Shown: one piece after another, positions 53,073-61,416 of the stretch | Numbering within the stretch: position 1 is the first letter of the stretch | Layout: each line of letters begins with the position of its first letter | Source: Linanthus parryae | Lineage: Eukaryota; Streptophyta; Magnoliopsida; Ericales; Polemoniaceae | Assembly: GCA_023055425.1 (NCBI GenBank) | Contig: JALGPY010000002.1 | Coordinates: 122,338,088 to 122,402,087, forward strand | Direction of reading: 5' to 3' | Length of the DNA stretch: 64,000 nt | The notes under the pieces: generated by a model | Told to the model about the DNA's origin: nothing | Database searches by the model: none | What the model saw: only the letters and a program-made list of their open reading frames with translations | Program-made: the position numbers and the translations under genes

Positions 53073-53118
53073 AAATATTTCTTATTTAGTTTACCCAAAA
53101 CAAAAATATTTCTTATTT
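53073..53118 (+). mobile_element. 16-base LINE-end insertion with 15-bp target duplication
   Basis: AAATATTTCTTATTT at 53073-53087 and again at 53104-53118 flank AGTTTACCCAAAACAA, which equals the extreme 3' end of the LINEs here (AGTTTACCC-polyA, as at 12447-12460). Skipping the insertion and one repeat brings NISYF and PFGC of the integrase together. Confidence 0.7.
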
Positions 53119-54620
53119 CAAACCTTTTGGCTGTACTAGAGAGAACCACTCTCTCTAGTTCCTAGCAGGAGTTCTTGAGTAGACCAGTTTCTAAAGAAGA
53201 AATTGAGCAAGTTATCATGGATCTTCCTAACAATAAGGCTCCTGGGCCAGATGGGTACACTGCTAGCTTCTTCAAAGCTTCCTGGGATGAGGTTAGGAGT
53301 GACACCATTGGGGCTGCTATGGAAATCTTTTCTACAGGGCAAATGCTAAAAGGTTTTAACTCCACTTCCATTGCCTTGGTGCCAAAGACTGCTAATCCTA
53401 CAAAAGTGAGTGAGTACATGCCTATTTCTTGTTGTAATTCTTTCTATAAGGTCATCTCTAAAGTTGTTGCTAATAGAATTAGAGAGGTGCTGCCCCACTT
53501 CGTTCATATCTCTAAATCTGCTTTTGTTAAGGGGTGGCAAATTTCAGATAATGTTTTCCACTCTCAAGAGCTACTTAAAAACTATCACAAAGACACTTCC
53601 TCTCCTAGGTGTGCTATGAAGATTGATCTCATGAAGGCTTATGACCATGTAAACTGGAGCTTCCTTTTCTCTGCCCTTGTTTGCTTTGGCTTCCCCCTAT
53701 CATGATCAATTGGATCAGGGAGTGTGTGTGCAATGCTGCCTTCTCTGTTTGCTTGATGGAGAGCTTGTTGGATTCTTTAAGGGTACTAGAGGGCTGAGGC
53801 AAGGGGATCCTATGTCCCCTTACCTCTTTGTGCTTGTTATGGAATTTCTTTCAGGTATTCTACATAACCAGGCTTGTAACCCCAACTTTGGCTACCACTG
53901 GAGATGCAAAGAGGAAGGAGCTGTGACCTTGTGTTTTGCAGATGATCTTATGGTCTTTTGTAGGGGAGACCATCACTCTGTGAAGCTGATTATGGATGGT
54001 ATCAATATCTTCAAAGAACTTTCAGGGTTGCAGCCCAATGCTCTAAAGAGCACCATCTATGTTTCAGGGGTCTCCCAACAGACCAAAGAGCAGATCCTCA
54101 ACAGTGTTGGCTACCCACATGGCCACCTCCCTATCAGGTATCTTGGAGTGCCACTCATCACCACCAAGCTGAAATTTGATGACTGCAAAAGCATTATTGA
54201 GAGAATCTTGGGAAGAATCAAAAGATGGACTGTCAAATACTTGTCATATGCAGGTAGGTTACAGCTTGTCAAAACTATGATTTTATCTATACAAGTCTAT
54301 TGGTCTTCTACCTTCACCCTGCCTGCTAGAGTTCATAAAGACATGGAAGCTTTGATGAGAAATTTCTTGTGGTCTGGAGCTGATATGAAGCACACTGGGG
54401 CTAAGATCTCCTGGGACCAGGTTTGCACCCCATACAATGAAGGTGGCTTAGGAATCAAAAGTACACAGACTTGGAATGCAGCAGCTATGGGTAAACATCT
54501 TTGGGCTATCTTTACTAAGAGACACAGCTCCTATTGGGTTAGGTGGGTTCACACTCATCTGATCAAGCACAGATCCTTTTGGAGGCTCAAGTGTCCCTCT
54601 GGTTCTTCTTGGATTTGGAG

Positions 54621-54636
54621 AAAGCTCCCAAGCCTT
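54621..54636 (+). repeat. target-site duplication of NA2, left
   Basis: AAAGCTCCCAAGCCTT, repeated at 56329-56344 with one change (T for C). Confidence 0.9.
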
Positions 54637-54683
54637 TTTTTTGGGTAAATGTCAATTGTATTAAAATTGTGCAGATAGTAATA

Positions 54684-54710
54684 CAGGTTTACAAGGGGCA
54701 TTCCCCAGGT
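54684..54710 (-). other. LINE 3'-terminal hairpin module, copy 6
   Basis: On the minus strand CTGGGGAATGCCCCTTG then TAAACCTG at the 3' end of NA2, an element without LINE coding sequence. Confidence 0.8.
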
Positions 54711-56032
54711 AAAGCTAAAATGGCGTGGAGCCAACCTCAAGCTAGTATGACTAGCAACCCTAACATCAGCTAGAAGACTAGCTAACCTAATCACTACTTT
54801 CTTTCAAATAGATATTACATTTTACATAAAGTAGGACAGAAACTTTACATCAAATGATATTACATTTTAAAATGTGTGAAGCTTAACAAAGCCTGTGCAC
54901 CATGTGAACGGTCACCATCAGAAAGCAAACAGCCCATGTGCTGCTCACGTCTCTGAACTCGCTGACAGCATTGGGAGGAACCCACTATTCAAATTAAACA
55001 AATGAAACCCATGAATCCCATATATGCTGGTCAACCATTCAAAACTAGGTGGTACCTGGCGTGCCCACGTGGCTTCATCTCAACCGTTACAGCCAACTAC
55101 CACTACACCTATCTAACGGCAGGTGGTGGTGTGATGTTGCACAATCTGGTCCATAGGATCTAACCACCACCATCCGCCGGAACACCACCGTATGGGAGGA
55201 CGACGACGCCATCTCAGCCAGTAAATGGCTACTTCTCATCACTTTACTTGGTGTACTGAGAAAGCAGATCTGTTCGATCAAACAACCACCACCAGAATCT
55301 CACGCACACGGAGACACCGCTTGGACCGAGCAATGACGGAGCAGCGAGGGAGCAGTGAAGCAACGACGCCGCCTTCTCTTATCAACCATAGTTTCACACC
55401 GGCGGTACCCAATCTCATCAGCCTCCAGAGACATTTGATTTCCCATACAAAGTAGGCTACCCAGTTGGTCTGGCCGATCGGAAAATGAAATCACAGTAGC
55501 TGGTGTGACAACTGTGGGTGAAGCCGGGTTCTTCTCCGGCGAGATGCTCCATTGAAACCGACCGGCAAGCTCCAGGCCAGTCCAAGACCCATAGCATCAG
55601 GACGGAGCCGTTGACTCCGACGGCTGCTCACTCCAGGTCCTTGCTTTGATCGAAATGGGTTCAACGCCGACTCGATGCACCGGCCACCCATCGGTCTAGC
55701 CACAAAATGATATGACACCCATAGATCAAGCTAGAACAACCACAAAAATTCAATTTTCATCATTGGGTGGTGCTATTCATGAAGACCGCCACAAAATAAA
55801 TAGACTTAATTTTGAACAGAGAATGAGAAGTTGGTGGGACTAAGCAGCAGGGGAGTCGATTCCTTCAATTGCCGGAGACACCGAGGTCCAGGAGCTGTTG
55901 TGAGAGAGATGGTGGTTCATAAACCCTTCTGGTTGTAGAACCGAACAGAATAGATAAGAGAGCTCAAGCCCTCAAAATGCTACATCAACACAAACCAGAA
56001 CCAAAGGAGGAACTGATGAAAACAATGTTCAA

Positions 56033-56276
56033 GGCTTGATGAACAAACCCAAACAAATAAGAGATCCAGATCTCCAAAGTGGAGCCTGAACCAACAAAAC
56101 CTTTATTCACAAAAAAAAAATAAGTGACTCAAGAGAATTTGGATCTAAAGCAGGCACTTGATGAACAAATACTCGAACAAACCAAGAGACAAATCTCCCA
56201 AGGAGGAGACTGCATCAAAATCTATTATTCAAAAGAAGAATAATAAGTGACCCAAGAGAATTTGGATCTAAAGTAG
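56033..56276. repeat. tandem duplication inside NA2
   Basis: Two units, each running from CTTGATGAACAAA through AAATAAGAGATCC or AACCAAGAGACAA words to AAGAGAATTTGGATCTAAAG (ends near 56150 and 56276). The 3' part of the unit is better conserved than its middle. Confidence 0.75.
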
Positions 56277-56328
56277 CCCCCCTCCACCTCCTACAAGGAT
56301 TGAGTGATATGAACATGGAGGGGGAGGA

Positions 56329-56344
56329 AAAGCTCCTAAGCCTT
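56329..56344 (+). repeat. target-site duplication of NA2, right
   Basis: AAAGCTCCTAAGCCTT; LINE F ORF2 resumes here. Confidence 0.9.
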
Positions 56345-57373
56345 AAGGAAACTTTCAGGCCTTATCTTCTCTTCAAGGTGGGCAATGGCCTAAACACCTT
56401 TTTATGGTATGACAATTGGCTCCCTGGGGGTCCTTTCCTCCCAAGAATGAATGAGAGAATTTTCTATGAAGCTGCTCTGCAAAGAGATGCTAAAGTCAGT
56501 ACTATTATTAGCAACCACACCTGGGTTTGGCCTAGTCAACAAGCCTTCTATATGAGTGAGATTTCTTACCTGACTGATGGCCTCCCCCTTCCTTCTGATG
56601 AGAATGACTCAGTGATTTGGAGTGGTGACAGTTCTGGTTGTTACACTGTAGCTTCAGCTTGGGATATTATTAGACACAGATAACAAGTAAAGGACTGGTC
56701 TCCTTTGTGTTGGTTTCCTCTTAATGTTCCAAGATTTGCCTTTGTTCTTTGGATTGCTATTTAGGAAAGATTAAACACTTGTGACAGACTTTCTAGTTCG
56801 GGTCTTAATACTGCTACTGTTTGTTGCCTTTGTGGGATGTCCCATGAACCCCACATCCATTTGTTCTGTGAATGTGCTTTCTCTAATTCTATCTGGTCTT
56901 TCTTTGGTTTACAACCTGGTACTAGTTGGTCGGGGTGGGTTAATAACTTGGCTACCAACTGGAAGATCAACAACACCAGAAACTGTACCCTCAGATTATG
57001 TTTTGCTGCTGGAGTGTACTACATCTGGGAGGAAAGAAATAGAAGAACTTTCAAAAGCAAGATTAGTACTTCTACTGTTGTTGTTAGGAAAATTGTTAGC
57101 ACTCTTAGAGCTAGGCTCATGGATAAGAAATTGTTGTCTAGTCATCATATCCATGATCTTGTTAGAAGATGGAATGTTGTGTAAACATTAGCTGTCTTGT
57201 AGCTAGTGATGGTTAGGCTGTGTTTAGGCAGTGTTGTGTGACAGGTTCCCTGCTTGTATGGCCTTGTTAGGCTTGTTTGCCTCTTTCTTTGTCTGCATAT
57301 TGGCAGCTTGTTGAGTTAGGGTTTTCAGTGGCTAGGTCTCTAGCTTGTGGTTGGCTCAAACCCAAAGAGCTTT

Positions 57374-57400
57374 ACCTGGGGAATGCCCCTTGTAAACCTG
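57374..57400 (+). other. LINE 3'-terminal hairpin module, copy 7
   Basis: CTGGGGAATGCCCCTTG then TAAACCTG in the LINE F 3' UTR (57185-57437), which otherwise holds no gene. Confidence 0.82.
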
Positions 57401-57439
57401 TATGATTTTCTGCTCTTTTATATATATGACATTTACCCA

Positions 57440-59077
57440 AAAAAATGTATCTTTCTGGGTTATTCCTTGCCTAGCAAAGCCTACAGAGTTTATAATAAGA
57501 GAACCAAGCGTGTTGAGGAAAGCAATGATGGTTCTTTGAGTGAAGGTTTTTCAGGCTTAAATTTGAACAAGCATGAGTCAGAGGACGAAGCAGATCCAGA
57601 GAATGGTTCTAAGACTGACATGTAGGAAAATAGAGAAATTTTCAAAGCCTTGAAAGTGGCTCTCAAAGCCTTGAAACAAAACCTCAAGGAAGACAGACTG
57701 GTCAAGCCACTACATCAAGCTCTCAAGGCCTTGATCTTTCCTGGAGAACGAGAGCCCTGGACACCAAGAAAGAAGTTCAAATATTTGTCTTCCCATCCAG
57801 CAGAAAACATCATTTCTGATCCATCCACTGGTACACAAACAAGATCTCAGTTAAAGAAAGAACCTAAGAATGTGAAAGAAGCACTACAAGAAGAAGACTG
57901 GATCACTGCAATGCAAAGTGAGATGAATGAATTTGGGAGGAACAAAGTCTAGATTCTAGTTCCTCCTCCAAAAGATCAGTCTGTAATTGGAACAAGGTGG
58001 GTGTTTAGAAACGAGCTTGAAGAAAATGGTAAGGTTATCACGACTAAAACAAGACTAGTAGCTCAAAGCAACAACCAGTTAGAAGGTATAAAATATGAGG
58101 AGACTTTTGCTCCTGTGGCCAGATTGGAAGCAATAAGAATATTACTTGCATTTGCATTTGCATCACATAAAAACATAAAAAAAATTCAAATGGATGTTAA
58201 ATGTGCATTTCTAAATGATTATCTACAAGAAGAAGTATATATTGCTCAACCTCCTGGATTTGAAAATGATGAGTTTCCCTATCATGTTTATAAGCTTGAC
58301 AAAGCACTTTATGGCCTCAAACAAGCTCAAAGAGCTTGGTATGAAAGATTTTCAAAATTCTTACTTGAAAATGAATTCAAAAGAGGCTTAGTTGACAAAA
58401 ATCTTTTCATAGAGACACAGGATAAAGACACTCTAGTAGTAAAAATACATGTGAATGATATTCTGTTTGGTGTTACTAATGATTCTCTATCAAAGGATTT
58501 CTCGAGTCTTATGAGGTTGGACTTTCTGATGAGCCTGATTAGAGAGCTTAATTTCTTTCTTGGACTTTATGTACATCAAATGAAGAAATAAATTTTTCTA
58601 CATCATAGTAAGTACACCAAGGATTTGCTGAACAAATATATTATGTCTCAATCCAAGGCTGCCAAAACTCCCATGAGTTCTACACTATCTTTAGACAAGG
58701 ATCAAAATGGTAAGAGTGTGAACCAGAAAGAGTTAAGAGGTATGATTGGCTTACTACTCTATTTTACTGCAAGTAGGTCATATAGTATGTTTAATGTTTG
58801 TATGTATGCTAGATTCCAAGCTGATCCTAAAGAGTCTCACTTAGTTGCAGTCAAAAGAATCTTCAGATATCTCATTGGTACCAAAGACATAGTGCTTTGG
58901 TATCCAAAACAGTCTAACTTCTCTCTGTGTGGCTATTCAAATACCGATTTTGCAGGATATACAGTAGACAGAAAAAGCACATCAGAGTATTGCCAGTTCC
59001 TTGGGCCATCTCTGATAAGCTAGCATTATCAAAAGAAAAATTCAGTAGCAAAAAAAAATTGTTCAAAAAGTCAAGTT
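57440..59077 (+). pseudogene. Sirevirus integrase end, reverse transcriptase and RNase H
   Basis: CIFLGYSLPSKAYRVYN is the integrase C-terminal region; a linker with repeated FKALK/LKALK follows. The Copia RT begins ALQEEDWITAMQSEM, TRWVFRN and EETFAPVARLEAIR, has MDVKCAFLN with the first catalytic aspartate, YGLKQAQRAWYERF, and a catalytic box that reads HVND where YVDD is expected, so the active site is lost. RNase H appears as GYSNTDFAGYTVDRKSTSEY, ending near QKKNSVA (59050). Stops lie at 57622, 57950, 58589 and 59021. LINE H interrupts the frame at about 59078 and the rest of the gene and 3' LTR are not in the window. Confidence 0.9.
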
Positions 59078-59891
59078 CTAGTGAGAGAAAAGGCTCTCTC
59101 CTCTCTCCTCATCCATTTCCTAGAACCCGATTGATCTTTGTTAGATCTTGCATTTATTGCTTTTTGATTCTGGTTTTTCCCTCTTTTTTCGTTCCCTGAT
59201 CATCTTCCTTTTCATTTCAAGACCACTCATCGCTATGTTTTGAGGTTCTGGTTTTGGTATGTTTCGGTCGCCGGAAGCCATGTCCGGTGACCATCCGGCG
59301 AGTCAAGCCGCTAAGGAGATGCAGACTGCTTTCGATAGAGTCACTGGAGACCTTCCTACACCGTATCCCCATCGGAAAGCTCCTTCTTGTGCCGGCTACT
59401 CCGGTGAGGCCCAACCGATTGATTCTCAGATCCAAACGGAGACGCAGATCCACCCAGGGTTTCTCCCTATTTACTCTTGTGAGATGCCTCTCCAGAATGA
59501 TGGTCCTAACCCAAATTAGAGTAGTAGCAGCAGTGAGTTTCCTCCTCTCCCTGGTCAGCCTAGCTCGGCACCGGGTTTCACAGCTCCAAATCCCAACCCG
59601 CTTTCATGGAAGGAGAAGACAACTAATTGGATAAAGCCAGCCTTTAAACTCAGATTCAATCCGCATACCAAGCTCGTTGATGGTAAGCTATTCTTACCCC
59701 GTTCTATCTCACATAAAAACAAGCAGTTTACTTCATGCCTGGTTGGTTACACTTTGGTGAAACGCTTTGGGTTCTCCTATATGAAGAGCAAATTGATATA
59801 ATGTTGGGAAAGGCTGGTCTTAGGAAAGTGCAGGCAAATGATGATGGAATCTACCTCTTTCACTTCGATACTGTCCAAGAGTGCCTTGAGG
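59078..59891 (+). mobile_element. LINE H, 5' part of a family II LINE
   Basis: It has the 5' UTR start AGTGAGAGAAAAGGCTCTCT and the first half of ORF1, inserted in Sirevirus RNase H. At 59892 it gives way to non-coding sequence that itself starts CTCTCTCTAGAAACC, a LINE-5'-end-like word. Confidence 0.82.
59280..59891 (+). pseudogene. LINE H ORF1 protein, N-terminal half
   Basis: Start MSGDHPASQAAKEMQTAFDR (ATG at 59280) matches LINE B ORF1 (MSGGHLPSLASKEMNRAFDR). A TAG at 59517 interrupts the frame; the same frame resumes with EFPPLPGQ, LRFNPHTKLVDGK and CLVGYTLVKRFGFSYMKS of DUF4283, then a frameshift near 59795 precedes LGKAGLRKVQANDDG and LFHFDTVQECLE. It is cut at 59891, before the NLP motif and knuckle. 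The homology to LINE B places this LINE in family II. Confidence 0.88.
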
Positions 59892-61282
59892 GCTACTCCC
59901 TCTCTCTAGAAACCTCTGACCTCTATCTAGAGTCTTGTTTGCTTTCCTCCCCCTCCATGTTCATCGATTTCTGTTGGGAGGGGGAGGGAGGCTTTGCAGA
60001 TTCACTCTAATGTGTGGATCTTTTGGTTATTCCTGCGAATAATCTCTTTCACAGTACCATTTTTGGTTGCTGTTTTGCTTCGTTCTAAAAAAAATGGGTG
60101 AATTTCTCTTTTTTGTTTTGTTTCCATTTTCTCTCTCTCCCTTATCAGATGGGTTTGAGATTTTTGTGGGTGTGGTATTATCGTCTCTGGTGGTGTCAAT
60201 TGACTCACTTGCTTCTGATTCACCCTCTCGGAACGACTCATCCAACTGAGTTCGATTCCGATCTTTGTGATCTGGACCCAAACTGTGTGCTTTCTGCTCC
60301 ACCAAAGCTCCGGGATTGAAGATGATCGGTGGTTGATGCGTCCCTCCACCAGCGTGACCGGTAACTCGGTCTGGTCGAAGTGAGGTGTCGGAGGTGCTAT
60401 CTCCTGTGAACGGCGCCTGTATCCCAATGGCTTGGTGGTGATCTGGTGTTACCGCCCTGGTTCCTTTGGCGTTGTTAGAGTTACTCGCCGGATTTTGGTG
60501 GATATGTTTCTCCACCAGCTCGTCTGACCCAATCGATCCCGTTTTTTGTTGGAGGTTTGTATGGGGGATCTGTTTCTCAGCTCCGATGGTCGAAGAGAGA
60601 GACTTGGAAGCTCTGATCTGCGTGAGCCACTGGTTGCGTTGAAGGGAAGGTGGTCGAAGATTTGGGTTTCCAGTTTGGTGAATGATGGTTGGGTTTCTCA
60701 ATCTTGTCTCCGGTATGTGCTTCATGATTCCGGTGTCGTCACTGGATTTTTTTTATTGGGTTGATTTGTTTGGATTTATGTTTTGTTTTGAATCCGATTG
60801 GATCTGTTCTCGTCACTCGGTTCTGTAATTCGTGAGGCCTTGCGTCCTTAATCTTTCCGATCAGTCAAAACCTTTCACAGGCCTGAATCACAGCTGGGTT
60901 GTGTTTTGATTGATTCTGTCAGTTGGGGAAGTGAAGCTCATGTGGGATGCACGGTGCCTAACCAGTAGATCGGAAACAATGGCGTGCCGGAGCTGGAACT
61001 CGTTCGGCGACGGAGGTGCCGCTTCTGCCGGCAGGTGGTACTGTGGATGGTAGCTGGATCGAACGACTGGTAGGGTGCGACGTGGCACATCCAGCTACCA
61101 CCTATTGATGTGGTGTTTTGGGTGCGAGATGGTGACGTTTCTTATTGAAGTTGTCTCTTTCAATCAGGGATGTCTGGTCCTTTTCCCCTTTACATCTTTC
61201 ATTTTTAATTTTCTGATGTGTAGAGGGTTGTAAAGGTGTGTTTGTCACTTTACCTACTGTAATGTAAATCTTGAGGAGTAGG
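59892..61282 (+). mobile_element. non-coding LINE-like element, copy NA3 (3' end not seen)
   Basis: The start (CTCTCTCTAGAAACC ... CTTTCCTCCCCCTCCATG) parallels NA1 at 5015-5060, and GTCGAAGTGAGGTG at 60376 parallels 5583. No LINE ORF or other credible gene is present; the frames at 60002-60764 lack motifs. The 3' hairpin is not found before LINE G begins at 61283, so either the 3' end lies beyond LINE G or it was lost. Whether NA3 is a separate insertion into LINE H or a chimeric element with it is open. Confidence 0.5.
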
Positions 61283-61330
61283 TCTTTTTTTTGGGTGAAT
61301 TTAAATATATTAAAAGACAGAAGATAGATA

Positions 61331-61357
61331 CAGGTTTACAAGGGGCATTCCCCACGT
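61331..61357 (-). other. LINE 3'-terminal hairpin module, copy 8
   Basis: On the minus strand GTGGGGAATGCCCCTTG then TAAACCTG; the base before the stem is changed (ACGT for ACCT). Confidence 0.8.
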
Positions 61358-61416
61358 AAAACTACAACAAGCTACATGAGCAAACAAACATCAATAGCTA
61401 GAGCTAAGCTACCTAA

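Larger units (their letters stand above)
52004..53131 (+). pseudogene. Sirevirus GAG-pre-integrase and integrase, rearranged
   Basis: SDVYLVDGLKFNLLSISQLCD opens the pre-integrase part; HKKLGHIILHTL ... CKAC near 52253-52375 is the HHCC zinc site. The integrase core begins LLHMDLCGPM, has the second aspartate in RSDHGREF near 52798, and the glutamate in APQQNGVVERKNRTL near 52900. A palindromic duplication (52503-52742) breaks the core, a TAA follows SL near 52770, a stop lies between the pre-integrase and the zinc site (52234), and a 16-base insertion lies at 53088. The sequence ends PFGC near 53130, where LINE F is inserted; about 35 codons up to CIFLGYS are missing on the far side. Confidence 0.87.
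54637..56328 (-). mobile_element. non-autonomous LINE-tailed element, copy NA2
   Basis: It is bounded by a 16-bp target duplication. On the minus strand it ends with the LINE hairpin module and TTTACCC-polyA, but holds no LINE ORF. Its body is non-coding, GC-richer than its surroundings in 55050-55700, and carries two copies of a 117-126 base unit near its 5' side (56033-56276). A CACGTGGGCACGCCAGGTAC stretch (minus strand, near 55053-55072) resembles CGTGGCACATCCAGCTACC at 61081-61099, linking it to the 59892-61282 element. Confidence 0.75.
53165..57184 (+). pseudogene. LINE F ORF2: reverse transcriptase and zf-RVT, split
   Basis: It starts in the region just before the RT (SRPVSKEEIEQ, NNKAPGPDGYTASFF). 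RT motifs: MPISCCNSFYK, KIDLMKAYDHVNW, then a frameshift near 53700, RGLRQGDPMSPYLF, catalytic FADDLMVF and RYLGVPLIT. The linker reads to WRKLPSLFFG near 54640 where NA2 is inserted, and resumes at KLLSLKETFRPY (56330) with TFLWYDNWLPGGP. Stops occur at 56681 and 56762, and zf-RVT cysteines follow (CCLCGMSHEPHIHLFCEC). It ends RWNVV at 57184. It is dead through truncation, frameshift, stops and insertion. Confidence 0.9.
53132..57437 (+). mobile_element. LINE F, internally deleted L1-type LINE (family II)
   Basis: It begins with a LINE 5'-end-like stretch (ACTAGAGAGAACCACTCTCT) that joins directly to the middle of ORF2, and ends in the hairpin module and TTTACCC-polyA at 57437. ORF1 and the endonuclease are missing. 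A minus-strand LINE-tailed element is inserted at 54637-56328. The Sirevirus target seems to have lost about 100 bases at the insertion. Confidence 0.85.

Noticed and set aside
60002..60764. Several open frames of 60-230 codons on both strands in NA3
   Set aside because: No recognisable domain, overlapping frames on both strands, not shared with NA1 or NA2.
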